Source: an uncultured Bifidobacterium sp. (GTDB lineage: Bacteria > Actinomycetota > Actinomycetes > Actinomycetales > Bifidobacteriaceae). Taken from it: DNA of 34,690 bases. Under the pieces are notes generated by a model, which saw nothing but the letters and a program-made list of their open reading frames with translations, ran no database searches and was not told the DNA's origin. Within the stretch, counting starts at the first letter, position 1; every line of letters starts with the position of its first letter. The stretch spans positions 1-34,690 of the forward strand of contig NZ_CASEXV010000078.1 of the NCBI RefSeq assembly GCF_949292005.1, in the 5' to 3' direction. The translations under genes and the position numbers were made by a program. Below, in pieces: positions 23,070 through 32,360 of the stretch.

Positions 23070-24763
23070 CAACCCCACACGCGAAGGGTGGCATGGCAGA
23101 CTCTGCGCCCATCATCGTCGTCGGATCGGGAATCGCCGGTCTGAGCGCGGCTCTCGCGGCCGTCCACGGAGACGATGCTCGCGGAATCCCACCCTCGGAT
23201 GTCCTGATTCTCACAACAGCCGGTCTCGAGGAATCGAACACGCTCCACGCCCAAGGCGGCATAGCGGCCGCCATATTCCCCGACGATTCACCCGACCTGC
23301 ATACCCACGACACCATCGCCGCCGGAGACGGGCTATGTGACCCGACGGCTGTGGACATTCTCACGCACGAGGGGGCCGAGCGCATCCGGGAGCTGCTGGA
23401 CCGCGGCGTCCACTTCGACAAGGACCAATCCGGCAAGCCCCGCCGCGGACTTGAGGCCGCCCACAGCCGTCCGCGAGTGCTGCACGCCGGAGGGGACGCC
23501 ACCGGACGAATCGTCGAACTGGACATCTGCCGCATGATACGCGACCATCCGCGTATCACCATCCTGGAGGACACGGCCGTAAGGGACGTCATCGTGAAGG
23601 ACGGCGCGGTCGAAGGGGTCCGCGTAACCGACGTCCCCAGCGGGAGAACACGGATCATTCCGGGCAGACGGGTGGTTCTTGCCACAGGAGGCGCCGGACG
23701 CATGTTCCCCTTCACCACGAACCCCGTCCTCGCGACCGGATCGGGCGTGGGAATTGGACTTCGCGCGGGCGCGCAGGTGATGGATCTCGAGTTCTACCAG
23801 TTCCACCCGACTGCGCTCGCACTGGGTGAGCATTTCCTCATCTCCGAGGCGGTGCGCGGCGAGGGCGCCCATCTGGTGGACGAGAGGGGGAACAGGTACA
23901 TGCCTTCGGTCGACCCACGCGCCGAACTGGCGCCACGCGATGTGGTCGCCAGAGAAAACTACCGCCGCATCATGGCGCAGAACGGACGCCCCGTCTTCCT
24001 TGACACCTCGGGAATCGCCGCACAACAGGGGCTGGGCCATAACAAGCACGCGCTGGCCGATTTCCTGGCCGACCGCTTCCCCACCATCGACGGGTATCTT
24101 CGCGCGCATGGCATCGAGTGGAGCGACGACCCCGTTCCCATCACGCCAGCCGCCCATTACTGGATGGGAGGACTGCGCACCGACACGCACGCCCGCACCA
24201 GCGTTCCCGGATTGTACGCGGCCGGAGAATGCGCGCGCACAGGGGTCCATGGAGCCAACCGCCTCGCCTCGAACTCTCTACTGGAGGGACTGGTGTTCGG
24301 ACATCGCGCGGGTCTGGCCGCAGCGGACGACCCAGCCAACCGAGGATGGGATGACGGGCGCGACGATGATGCGCACGGATGCATTCTCGACCACGGCAAC
24401 GACGGCATCGAGGTGGGGACGATCGACGATCCGACGCATGCGGCCCCATCCACGGCGATGGGCGGCATGACGCCGCCACCCACGAATCCCGACGAATCCC
24501 TTCGCGATCTGATGTGGACCGGGGTCGGCGTGCTTCGCGACGCCGATGGTCTGGGGTCCGCACGCGAGGGACTGCGTCGGCTGGCCGCCACCATACCGAC
24601 CGACACCGCGCTGGCAGACACCGCGCTGGCCGCGTACGCCTGCGCCACCGCGGCCCTGGCACGGACCGAATCACGCGGCGCGCATGCCCGGACCGACCAC
24701 CCCCGCACCGATCCCCTTCAGGCCCGATCCCGGGCCTACGTTCTGCAAGGAGCTCCACGATGA
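23066..24763 (+). CDS. nadB: L-aspartate oxidase
   Basis: A 565-residue FAD enzyme that oxidises L-aspartate to iminoaspartate, the substrate of NadA. The FAD-binding motif VVGSGIAGLSAALAA is at residues 12-26. Substrate and flavin motifs follow: TLHAQGGIAAA, ATGGAGRMFPF, QFHPTAL, TPAAHYWMGGL and GANRLASNSLLEGLVFG. The C-terminal helical domain is shorter and more Ala/Thr-rich than usual and includes a 15-base in-frame duplication (DTALADTALA). Start and stop overlap nadA and nadC by ATGA, so NadA, NadB and NadC are translationally coupled. Confidence 0.95.
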   Translation: MTTPHAKGGMADSAPIIVVGSGIAGLSAALAAVHGDDARGIPPSDVLILTTAGLEESNTLHAQGGIAAAIFPDDSPDLHTHDTIAAGDGLCDPTAVDILTHEGAERIRELLDRGVHFDKDQSGKPRRGLEAAHSRPRVLHAGGDATGRIVELDICRMIRDHPRITILEDTAVRDVIVKDGAVEGVRVTDVPSGRTRIIPGRRVVLATGGAGRMFPFTTNPVLATGSGVGIGLRAGAQVMDLEFYQFHPTALALGEHFLISEAVRGEGAHLVDERGNRYMPSVDPRAELAPRDVVARENYRRIMAQNGRPVFLDTSGIAAQQGLGHNKHALADFLADRFPTIDGYLRAHGIEWSDDPVPITPAAHYWMGGLRTDTHARTSVPGLYAAGECARTGVHGANRLASNSLLEGLVFGHRAGLAAADDPANRGWDDGRDDDAHGCILDHGNDGIEVGTIDDPTHAAPSTAMGGMTPPPTNPDESLRDLMWTGVGVLRDADGLGSAREGLRRLAATIPTDTALADTALAAYACATAALARTESRGAHARTDHPRTDPLQARSRAYVLQGAPR

Positions 24764-25611
24764 CACCACTGATGGTCGAGGACACCATACGCCGAGCCCT
24801 CATCGAGGATTGTCCGACCCGCGACATCACCAGCGAGACGACGATACCCGAGGACATGAGGTCGCGGGCGATCCTCCGATCCCGCGAGGACGGCGTCCTC
24901 AGCGGAATCGACGTGGCACACGAGGCCTTCCTCCTCACCGACTCCTCCATCCGGCTGACGCCGGCCACAAAAGACGGAGCCGGCATCCATCCCCATGACG
25001 TCATCGCCACGATCGAGGGGCCCACGCGGGGGATTCTCCGGGCCGAACGGGTGGCGCTCAACTTCCTGCAGCGCATGAGCGGAATCGCGACGCTGACCCG
25101 TCGCTTCGTCGACGTCGTCAACGGAGCCCCGGGCTCTCATGCATGCATCGCCGACACCCGCAAGACCATGCCCGGGCTGCGCCCCCTCGACCGGTACGCC
25201 GTGCGCTGCGGAGGAGGGCGGAACCACCGATACGGCCTGTCCGACGCGGTCCTCGTCAAGGACAACCATCTGGCCGCGATGCGCGAGGCTGGCCTTGACC
25301 TGTCGGAGGCGCTGCGGCACATACGATCCCAGATCGGCCACACCACGCACATCGAGGTGGAGATCGACGGACTGGACCAACTGCCGATGGCGCTGAGAGG
25401 CGGGGCGGACACCGTCATGTTCGACAACTTCGGCATCGAGGACATCCGTCGCGGCGTGGATATGGTCGCGGGTCGGGCGACGGTCGAGGCGTCCGGGACG
25501 ATGACGCTCGACCGCGTGGCGGCGGTGGCCTCCTGCGGCGTCGACGTCATATCGGTGGGTGCATTGACGCATTCCGTGCAGGCCATCGATCTGGGATTGG
25601 ACTGGCGGTGA
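24760..25611 (+). CDS. nadC: Nicotinate-nucleotide pyrophosphorylase (quinolinate phosphoribosyltransferase)
   Basis: A 283-residue enzyme of normal length that makes nicotinate mononucleotide from quinolinate and PRPP. Diagnostic motifs are ERVALNFLQRMSGIATLT, ADTRKTMPGLRPLDRYAVRCGGGRNHR, VLVKDNHLA, IEVEIDGLDQL, MFDNF and EASGTMTLD near the end. The ATG at 24760 overlaps the nadB stop and has AAGGAG upstream. The stop overlaps the GTG start of the desulfurase gene. It is the last dedicated step of the de novo pathway in the cluster. Confidence 0.95.
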   Translation: MTPLMVEDTIRRALIEDCPTRDITSETTIPEDMRSRAILRSREDGVLSGIDVAHEAFLLTDSSIRLTPATKDGAGIHPHDVIATIEGPTRGILRAERVALNFLQRMSGIATLTRRFVDVVNGAPGSHACIADTRKTMPGLRPLDRYAVRCGGGRNHRYGLSDAVLVKDNHLAAMREAGLDLSEALRHIRSQIGHTTHIEVEIDGLDQLPMALRGGADTVMFDNFGIEDIRRGVDMVAGRATVEASGTMTLDRVAAVASCGVDVISVGALTHSVQAIDLGLDWR

Positions 25612-26921
25612 TCGCTCCGATGCCAGCAACGAAGACGGAGGAACCGACGGTCTCCCGCAATCATGACCCGACACGGCTGTACGGAGACCATGCGGCAGGA
25701 TCGCCCGTGCGGGCCGACGCCATCGACGCCATGCTGCCGTTCATGACGGAGGCCTTCGGGAATCCCTCAAGCGTGCACAGTCACGGTACGACGGCACGAC
25801 GGGCCCTGGATGCGGCGCGCTCCTCGATCGCGGCGAGTCTCGGCGCCGACCCCGACGAGATCGTGTTCACCTCGGGCGGCACCGAATCGGACAATCTCGC
25901 GATCAAGGGCATCGCGATGGCCGCGGCGACGACGGGGGATTCGAATCCGCAACGGCCGCGGCGCATTCTCATCAGCGCATGCGACCATCCGGCCGTGAGG
26001 GAGTCGGCACGGTGGCTGTCCCGATGGTTCGGCTTCGAGGTGCTCACGATACCCGTCGATTCCCAGGCTCACATCGATCTGACGGCACTCCGCGAGATGT
26101 CAGCGTCCGGAGCATGCCTCGCCTGTCTACCGTGGGCGAACTCCGAGGTCGGAACGATCGAGCCCGTGGCGGAGGCGGCGGCGATCTGCCACGCGGCGCA
26201 TATCCCCGTCCATATCGACGCGGTGCAGGCGGCAGGAACGGTTCCCGTGGACTTCCACGCGGTGGAGGCCGATTCCCTGAGCCTCTCGGGCCACAAGTTC
26301 GGCGCCCCGCGCTCCACCGGCGCATGGCTGGTGCGACGCGGTCTCCCCGCGGAGCCGGTGCTCTCGGGCGGCGGTCAGGAGAACGGTCTGCGACCGGGAA
26401 CGGAGAACGTCGCCGGATGCGTGGCCTTGGCGGTCGCTCTGGACGACGCCGCGACGGAGATGCGAAGCATCAATCCAGCCCTCGTCATCGCCCGCGATTC
26501 GCTGATCGACGCCGTTCTGGCATCCGTCCCCGGTGCGCGTCTCACCGGGGATCCGCTCCATCGCCTTCCCGGGCACGCGTCCTTCGTGATTCCCGGCATC
26601 GAGGCGGAGTCGCTGCTGGTCGATCTGGACATGCACGGCATCGAATGCTCATCGGGAACCGCCTGCGCGGTCGGCCACCACGATATACCGCCGACGCTGC
26701 TCGCAATGGGAATCTCACGGGACGACGCACGGGGAGCACTGCGGCTGAGCTTCCGCCGTCCTCCCCAACCACGCGACATCGCGCTCATCGCGCACTGCCT
26801 GGCGGAGTCCTGCTCGGGTCTTGGACTGTCGCTTCCCGGCACTCCACAACGTCTCACGTCTAGACGCTCCACACGCCTAGACGCCACACGTCGGTGCACC
26901 ACGCATCATCACGTCGCATGA
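25608..26921 (+). CDS. Cysteine desulfurase (NifS/IscS-like) of the nad cluster
   Basis: A 437-residue class V aminotransferase-fold enzyme. PLP contacts are seen in TSGGTESDNLAI, HIDAVQAAG and the lysine motif SLSGHKFGAP. The sulfur-accepting cysteine is in CSSGTACAVGHH. It removes sulfur from cysteine; in nad clusters this type is thought to load the Fe-S cluster of NadA, and the overlap with nadC (GTG at 25608, TGA at 25609) supports that. ATG 25620 is an alternative start. The last 40 residues (Arg/Thr/His-rich) are outside the family. Confidence 0.9.
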   Translation: MIAPMPATKTEEPTVSRNHDPTRLYGDHAAGSPVRADAIDAMLPFMTEAFGNPSSVHSHGTTARRALDAARSSIAASLGADPDEIVFTSGGTESDNLAIKGIAMAAATTGDSNPQRPRRILISACDHPAVRESARWLSRWFGFEVLTIPVDSQAHIDLTALREMSASGACLACLPWANSEVGTIEPVAEAAAICHAAHIPVHIDAVQAAGTVPVDFHAVEADSLSLSGHKFGAPRSTGAWLVRRGLPAEPVLSGGGQENGLRPGTENVAGCVALAVALDDAATEMRSINPALVIARDSLIDAVLASVPGARLTGDPLHRLPGHASFVIPGIEAESLLVDLDMHGIECSSGTACAVGHHDIPPTLLAMGISRDDARGALRLSFRRPPQPRDIALIAHCLAESCSGLGLSLPGTPQRLTSRRSTRLDATRRCTTHHHVA

Positions 26922-27003
26922 GGGCATATGACCCACCATGATCCATGGCACGTGGCCCATGGCCTCGACCGCCGCTACGCCACGGGATACGCAGGCCCGC
27001 GCA

Positions 27004-27660
27004 TCAATGGGTCAGGCGGCGGGCCGCCCAGTCCCCCAGCCACTGGATGATCTGCACGATGACGATAAGCACCACCACGATGGCGATGAGCACCCCGGTC
27101 TCGTAGCGGTTGTAGCCGAACTGGATGGCCATATCGCCGATGCCGCCGGCTCCGATCGTTCCGACCATCGCGGACGAGCCGATGAGGGAGATGATGGTGA
27201 GGACGACGCCACGGACGAACGAGGGACGCGCCTGCACGAACACCGCGCCCGTAAGAACCTGCCATGTTCCTGCCCCCGTGGACAGACAGGCCTCGACGAG
27301 ATCCTGATCGACCTCGGAGAACGCGCTTTCGGAGATTCTCGCGAAGAACGGTATGGCCGACACCGACAGCGCGATCGCACCACCGGTCGGCGTGTAGGGA
27401 TCCCCGATCATGATCTGCACGACCGGGATGAGCACGACGAGGAGAATCAGGAACGGCAGGGACCGGATGGCGTTGACGATCACCCCGACCACCGAATTCA
27501 GAACGGGATTCGGTCGGAACAGACGATTGCCCGTCAGATAGAGGACAAGGCCCAATCCCGTCCCCGCGACGACGCCGATCAACGTGGAGATGCCGACCAT
27601 GTAGGCCGTGTCGATCAGCGCCTTCGGCAGATACTCCCGAAGGATGTCCGTGGTGCTCAT
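27004..27660 (-). CDS. metI: Methionine-type ABC transporter permease
   Basis: A 218-residue permease with five membrane helices and the binding-protein-dependent transport loop. Family motifs are NAIRSLPFLILLVVLIP, TPTGGAIALSVSAIPFFARI and the EAA-like segment VEACLSTGAGTWQVLTGAVF, followed by SAMVGTIGAGGIGDMA. Its size and the metQ-metN-metI order match the methionine uptake (MUT) family. The ATG at 27660 overlaps the metN stop by four bases. It is the last gene of the operon and faces the nad cluster convergently. Amino acid specificity (L-/D-methionine) is inferred from family. Confidence 0.9.
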   Translation of the reverse strand: MSTTDILREYLPKALIDTAYMVGISTLIGVVAGTGLGLVLYLTGNRLFRPNPVLNSVVGVIVNAIRSLPFLILLVVLIPVVQIMIGDPYTPTGGAIALSVSAIPFFARISESAFSEVDQDLVEACLSTGAGTWQVLTGAVFVQARPSFVRGVVLTIISLIGSSAMVGTIGAGGIGDMAIQFGYNRYETGVLIAIVVVLIVIVQIIQWLGDWAARRLTH

Positions 27661-28775
27661 GATTCGTCCTCCCCTGCTGGCGCATCGTCGGCCCTCACCG
27701 CACCGACACGTCCTCCATCGCCGATATCGCCGATATCACCGGCCCGCGCCAGCTCCCCACGATCCAGCTCACGATATTCGAGCACCTGGGACCGCAGCTC
27801 CTCGAGCGCTCCCGCCAGAGAATCCCCCACGCCCTCGACCACCACGATGAGGATCCCGATCGCCTGCGCTCCGAAGTACTCGACGCGGGCGTGAAGCACA
27901 TTGATCGAAACGTCGAAACGTCGGACCACACGACTGATAAGCGGCTCCAGCGCACCCTCGCCGCGGTACCGGAGCTCCACCACCGTCCCCTTCGGCAGGG
28001 ACGGCACGAGCTGCGGGGGGATGCTGATTCCCAGATACCTGCTGACCAGCGCACGAGTCGTGGGATGCGTCGGCTGGCTGAACACGTCGAAGGTGTTCCC
28101 CTGCTCGACGATCACGCCATGCTCCATGACCGCGACATGGTCGAAGATGCGCTTGGCGACATCCAGCTGGTGGGTGATGAACACGATGGTGATGCCCAGT
28201 GTCTCGTTGATTCTACGCAGCAGACCGAGAATCTCCTCGGTGGTCTCCAGATCCAAGGCGCTGGTCGCCTCGTCGCACAGAAGGATCTCGGGATCATTGG
28301 CCAGAGCCCGGGCTATGGCGACTCGCTGCCTCTGCCCTCCGGACAGTCCCGACGGATAGCTGTCGAGCTTCTCCTCCAACCCGACGAGCCGCAGCAGGTC
28401 GTGCGTTCGCCTGTCCCAGTCCCTGCGGTCCCGACCTCCCGCCTTGAGGGCGAACTGGATGTTGCGCGCCACGGTGAGGTTGCCGACGAGGTTGAACCCT
28501 TGGAACACGAATCCGATCTTCCGTCGCAGAGCCCGCAGTCCTGCCCCGCGAACGTCCGTGACGTCCTCGCCGTCGATGAGCACGCGACCGGAGGTCGGAC
28601 GCTCCAGGAGGTTGATCGTACGCACCAGCGTGCTTTTGCCTGCGCCCGAGAATCCGACGATGCCGAATACCTCGCCCCTGCGCACGCGCAGCGAGACTCC
28701 GCGGACCGCGTCCACGACCGCACCCCGTTCACGGAACGAGACACGCACATCCCGCAGCTCAATCACATCCGCCAT
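27657..28775 (-). CDS. metN: Methionine-type ABC transporter ATP-binding protein
   Basis: A 372-residue ATPase with Walker A GFSGAGKST, Q-loop FVFQGFN, signature LSGGQRQR, Walker B ILLCDEATSALD and switch His in FITHQ. After the ATPase a C-terminal NIL domain (about 265-340, VVELRYRGEGALEPLISRV and AIGILIVVVEG) is present, which in MetN binds methionine and shuts transport. A further 30-residue Asp/Gly/Arg-rich tail with a GDIGDIGDGG repeat follows. The ATG at 28775 was chosen because MADVIELRDV is the normal beginning; the frame stays open upstream into metQ without support. Confidence 0.92.
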   Translation of the reverse strand: MADVIELRDVRVSFRERGAVVDAVRGVSLRVRRGEVFGIVGFSGAGKSTLVRTINLLERPTSGRVLIDGEDVTDVRGAGLRALRRKIGFVFQGFNLVGNLTVARNIQFALKAGGRDRRDWDRRTHDLLRLVGLEEKLDSYPSGLSGGQRQRVAIARALANDPEILLCDEATSALDLETTEEILGLLRRINETLGITIVFITHQLDVAKRIFDHVAVMEHGVIVEQGNTFDVFSQPTHPTTRALVSRYLGISIPPQLVPSLPKGTVVELRYRGEGALEPLISRVVRRFDVSINVLHARVEYFGAQAIGILIVVVEGVGDSLAGALEELRSQVLEYRELDRGELARAGDIGDIGDGGRVGAVRADDAPAGEDES

Positions 28776-28825
28776 TCTCCGCCCCTTCCCGTCATCGATC
28801 ACATCAGCATGTACACGGCGTCGGC

Positions 28826-29686
28826 TCACCACGTGGTGGGTTTGCCGAAGTCGGCGAATTTGCTGGCGGCGATGGCATCCTTGAATCTCTGGCTGACCAG
28901 AAGTTTCTTCACGGTTCGCGCGAAGTCCGTGTTGACGTCCGAGGTGCGCACCGCGACCACGTTGATGACCCCCGCGGACTGCTTCTCCATCGCCAGAGCC
29001 TTGGCCGGCTTGAGATTGGCCGCCCACGCGAAGTTTCCGGGGACGAGACTCACGTCGACGGTGTCCAGGGACCGGGCCAGCTGCGCGGCGTCGAGCGTCT
29101 TGAGCTTGAGGTTCTTCGGGTTGGTGGCGATGTCGTCGACCGTGGCCTTGGTCTCATCGACGTTGCCCTTGAGCGTGATGAGGCCGTTCTGCTCAAGCAC
29201 TCCAAGGGACCTCGCCAGATTGCTGGCATCGCTGGCGATGGAGACCGTGGCTCCGTCCGGAATCTTCGACAGTGAGGCGTACTTGTTCGAGTACAGACCC
29301 AGCCCCAACGTGGGAACCTGTCCCAGGGAGGTGATCTTCAGATTGTTGTCGGAGGCGAATTTGGTGAGGTAGTTGATGTGCTGGAAGAGGTTCGCCTGGA
29401 TGCTTCCCGCGGCGAGCGCCTTGTTGGGCTGCACGTAGTCGTTGAACAGCTTGGTGCTCAGAACGTAACCATCCTTCTTGAGAAGAGGGGCCAGAACGTC
29501 AGTGACCATATCGCCGTACGGGCCGGGGCATACGCCGACGACGACCTTCGTGGTGCCGGTCCCCGAGTCTTTGAGGGTGTCGTCGGACGCCGTGCTCGAC
29601 CCGCAGGCCGCAAGCCCCGCGACGACCGAGGATGCGGCCGCCAGCGCGGCGACCATCCTGACGATTTTTCTCCGTGTGATGCCCAT
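28826..29686 (-). CDS. metQ: Methionine-binding lipoprotein, NlpA/MetQ family
   Basis: A 286-residue protein with a lipoprotein signal peptide ending in the lipobox LAAC (Cys at about residue 28). The MetQ ligand-binding domain follows: VVVGVCPGPYGDMVTDVL, NLFQHINYL, LGLYSNKY, SIASDASNLARSLGVLEQNGLI and VSLVPGNFAWAANL. It is the extracellular receptor of the importer and first gene of metQNI. AAGGAG stands 11-16 bases before the ATG. It is 50 bases from metN. Confidence 0.92.
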   Translation of the reverse strand: MGITRRKIVRMVAALAAASSVVAGLAACGSSTASDDTLKDSGTGTTKVVVGVCPGPYGDMVTDVLAPLLKKDGYVLSTKLFNDYVQPNKALAAGSIQANLFQHINYLTKFASDNNLKITSLGQVPTLGLGLYSNKYASLSKIPDGATVSIASDASNLARSLGVLEQNGLITLKGNVDETKATVDDIATNPKNLKLKTLDAAQLARSLDTVDVSLVPGNFAWAANLKPAKALAMEKQSAGVINVVAVRTSDVNTDFARTVKKLLVSQRFKDAIAASKFADFGKPTTW

Positions 29687-29981
29687 GATCCTGTTCTCCT
29701 TGCTCTCTCTGCTCTTTCCTCATAACGCCGGAAGACCGCGGGACCCATTCGGCCATCATCAGGATGGCGCTGCGCCCGAAGCCGTTCCCATGCGTTTGCC
29801 GTCAGATTAGGGGACCTGGAACGGCCACACGCGCCGCGGGGTATCGGCATTGGTTATGACATCTTCAAGCACCGTGGCGGCGCGACAGGGAAGCGCCGCC
29901 ACAGGACAGGACCGCAATAGGACGACGGCACGGCGGGGCGTTCGGCCTCCGCACGAATAACGCCTGACGATTGCCGACCGT
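29687..29981. other. Leader region of metQ and 3' region of the reductase gene
   Basis: This 295-base gap holds the metQ leader. A small hairpin, GCCATC-ATCAG-GATGGC, lies at about 29752-29768. At the other end a 10-bp hairpin (29874-29902) follows the reductase gene. No S-box or other known methionine riboswitch was recognised. Confidence 0.5.
29874..29902 (-). terminator. GC-rich hairpin downstream of the reductase gene
   Basis: GTGGCGGCGC (29874-29883) and GCGCCGCCAC (29893-29902) are perfectly complementary, with a 9-base loop. It lies about 80 bases after the minus-strand stop at 29982. No T-run follows, so terminator function is only probable. Confidence 0.5.
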
Positions 29982-30977
29982 CTACTCACCGTCGGCGGCG
30001 GCCCGCCTGGCGAATTCCGGATGATGTATCGCGAAGGCGAACTCCGCAAGATGCAGCTCCTGCGTGGCGAACTCGTGCAGTCTGCACTCATAGCCGTTCT
30101 CGCGTCCGATGCGCGCGATGTAGCCGTTGATGTAGTCCACCTCGGTGGGACGTCCCTTGGTGAGATCCTGATACATCGAGGGATAGTGAAGGGGATGAGC
30201 GACACCCGCGGTATGGCAGATCGTATCCACTTCGGACTCTCGCGTCCCCAGCAGGGTGATCCCGGCCTTCTCGGCTGCCGTATAGGCCTCGTCGACCAGC
30301 TGCTCGGTCATCCACCGCGCGCCCGGATGCCGCATGAACTCGCCGAAACGGATCTGATACATCGTGCACAGGGTGTTGAGCACCGAGTTGAACACGATTT
30401 TCGCCATGCACATCCCCATGAAATCATCGACGATCGTGGGATTCAGCGTGGCCGCGGTGAAATCGTCGAAAATGGCGCGTTCCACGTCACTTACGCCAAC
30501 ATGGGGATCGTATGCGCACATATTCATGGCCTTGGCATTCGCCCCGCCCGTGAAGTTCACATCCCCCGGTCCGTTCACCTCCGCTCCGATGAGCGCCGTT
30601 CCTCCATATATATGATCGGCTGGGAAATACCGGGCCATCTTCTCGAAGTGCCCGTAGCCGTTCATCGCGGAAAAGACGGATTGGTGGCCTTTGAACAGAT
30701 GGGCGCATCTGGCGAGAACGTCGTCCAACTGCATCTGCTTGAGGAAGACGATCCACACATCGGGATCGCCGGCGTACTCCTCAGGATAGAAAACATTTAT
30801 CGGAACCAGATGACGGTCCTCATCGTCCTGGGAGACGTAGACACCCCCCTGCTCCCTGATCCTCTCGACATTGGGCTTCCACGTGTCGACGAAATCCACG
30901 GTCCTCCCAGCCTCCTGCTGAAGAAGAACGCCGAATTGCGTGCCCATCCCACCGGCTCCGATAACCGCGTATCTCAT
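29982..30977 (-). CDS. Ketopantoate-reductase-family (2-oxoacid) reductase
   Basis: A 331-residue NADPH-dependent reductase of the ApbA/PanE family. It has a Rossmann motif AVIGAGGMGTQFG at residues 4-16, the SAMNGYGHFEKM segment after it, and a helical C-terminal domain with the AKIVFNSVLNTL motif that carries the catalytic Lys and Asn. PanE reduces ketopantoate to pantoate; related enzymes reduce other 2-oxo acids. It sits 66 bases behind an aminotransferase and next to an amino acid importer, not pantothenate genes, which favours an oxoacid-reductase role (inference). ATG 30977 with GGGAG upstream was preferred over 31010, since it puts the Rossmann fold at the normal N-terminus. Confidence 0.75.
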   Translation of the reverse strand: MRYAVIGAGGMGTQFGVLLQQEAGRTVDFVDTWKPNVERIREQGGVYVSQDDEDRHLVPINVFYPEEYAGDPDVWIVFLKQMQLDDVLARCAHLFKGHQSVFSAMNGYGHFEKMARYFPADHIYGGTALIGAEVNGPGDVNFTGGANAKAMNMCAYDPHVGVSDVERAIFDDFTAATLNPTIVDDFMGMCMAKIVFNSVLNTLCTMYQIRFGEFMRHPGARWMTEQLVDEAYTAAEKAGITLLGTRESEVDTICHTAGVAHPLHYPSMYQDLTKGRPTEVDYINGYIARIGRENGYECRLHEFATQELHLAEFAFAIHHPEFARRAAADGE

Positions 30978-31043
30978 ATTCTCCCGACCTTTCTCTCGAC
31001 TATCCGACAATTGACTTCACTCACTCCCGACGCGGCCGCCACG

Positions 31044-32288
31044 TCACCAGGCTTCGCCACGCGCGGCGGCGATTCTCTCCGAGGCCTCGGCGAGCACGGC
31101 GCTGGGAACGAGAAGGCTCAATCTCACGTGTCCCGCGCCCGTCGGCCCGAAATCCGATCCGGGGATGACGGCGACCTGAGCCTTGTGCAGCAGCCAATCG
31201 GAGAATTCGGCATCCGACCATCCATCCGGCACCCTCAACCACGCGAACAGACCTCCGCGAGCGGTTTCCAGATGAAGTCCCGCCGCCGACAGGCCGTCCC
31301 GGAGCGTCTCGTAGCGATGCCGGTACCGCTGGGCCAGCACGCGCACGGTCGACTGGTCGCTGTTCAGGCCAGCGGCGCCGGCATCCTGGACCATGGTGGT
31401 GACCAGAAGACTTGTCTGACGGTGGACGGCCTTGATGGCCTTCATGACCGTGGGCTCACCTACGACGAACCCACCACGCCATCCGGCAATCATGTACATC
31501 TTCGACAGGGAGCACAGTTCGATCGCCACGTCCTCGCTTCCCGGGACGCCCAACAAGCTCAGAGGCGGCGTCTCGTCGAATCCGATGCCGGCGTAGGCGA
31601 AGTCGTTGGCGACGACGAGATGATGGCGATGGGCGATGCGCACCGCCGTGGCGAACAGTTCCCTTGTCGCCGCCGCGCCCGTGGGATTGTTGGGATAGTT
31701 GAGGATCAGCAGCTTCGCCTCGTCCCATATCTCGTCGGGCACCGCATCAAGGTCGGGAAGGAAGTCATGGTCCGCGTCCGTGGGCACGACGTGGATGCGT
31801 CCTCCCGCGACAGCCGTCGACCCCTCGTACTGCGGATAGTAGGGTCCGACCAGAACGACGAGGTCCCCCTCGTCGATCAGGGCCTCGATGGTCACGCTGA
31901 TGCCGACCGACGCCCCGCTGACGGCGAGGACCTGGGTCGCCGGGTCCAGATGGACGCCGTGTTCACGTCCGTACCAGCCCGCCACGGCATCAAGGAACGC
32001 AGGCTTGCCGTCGAAGGCCGGATACCGGAAATTGACGGGGTCGTGCGTGGCCTCGATCGCAGCCTCGACCATGAACCTCGGAGGCTCACCGTCGGGATTG
32101 CCTTTGCTCAGATCGATGACATCGAGGCCTCCGGCGACCGCGGCGGCCACGCGGGCGTCCGCGGCGGCGAAGGGGTTCGACGGAATATGGCCGACCCGAG
32201 CCGCGATCAGCGAGGAGACCCTCCGTCCTCCGTTGCCCTCCGAAGCGCAAGCGCATCGCCCTCGTGCCGATTCATCCTCAGCCATCAT
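31044..32288 (-). CDS. Class I/II PLP-dependent aminotransferase
   Basis: A 414-residue fold-type I aminotransferase. Motifs are DLSKGNPDGEPP (about 60-71), VSGASVGISVTIEAL, LNYPNNPTGAAA, the Asp/Tyr of VANDFAYAGIGFDE and the PLP lysine in CSLSKMYMIAGWRGGFVVG. The closing Arg motif is in GHVRLSLLVP. The family includes aspartate, alanine and aromatic transaminases and LL-diaminopimelate aminotransferase-like enzymes; donor and acceptor cannot be told. GGGAGAG lies just before the start. It is the first gene of an aminotransferase-reductase pair, divergent from the oxidoreductase at 32475. Confidence 0.87.
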   Translation of the reverse strand: MMAEDESARGRCACASEGNGGRRVSSLIAARVGHIPSNPFAAADARVAAAVAGGLDVIDLSKGNPDGEPPRFMVEAAIEATHDPVNFRYPAFDGKPAFLDAVAGWYGREHGVHLDPATQVLAVSGASVGISVTIEALIDEGDLVVLVGPYYPQYEGSTAVAGGRIHVVPTDADHDFLPDLDAVPDEIWDEAKLLILNYPNNPTGAAATRELFATAVRIAHRHHLVVANDFAYAGIGFDETPPLSLLGVPGSEDVAIELCSLSKMYMIAGWRGGFVVGEPTVMKAIKAVHRQTSLLVTTMVQDAGAAGLNSDQSTVRVLAQRYRHRYETLRDGLSAAGLHLETARGGLFAWLRVPDGWSDAEFSDWLLHKAQVAVIPGSDFGPTGAGHVRLSLLVPSAVLAEASERIAAARGEAW

Positions 32289-32360
32289 CTCTCCCGTCCG
32301 CTCATGGTCATGCTAGGAACGTCCCTCGCGACGACTCCCCGAGACCATATACATTTTTTC

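Noticed and set aside
26922..27003. CCATGG-containing hairpin between the desulfurase and metI
   Set aside because: Only 6-bp palindromic arms with no T-run; too weak to call a terminator.
29687..29981. S-box/SAM riboswitch in the metQ leader
   Set aside because: Only one small hairpin and no recognisable SAM-binding core.
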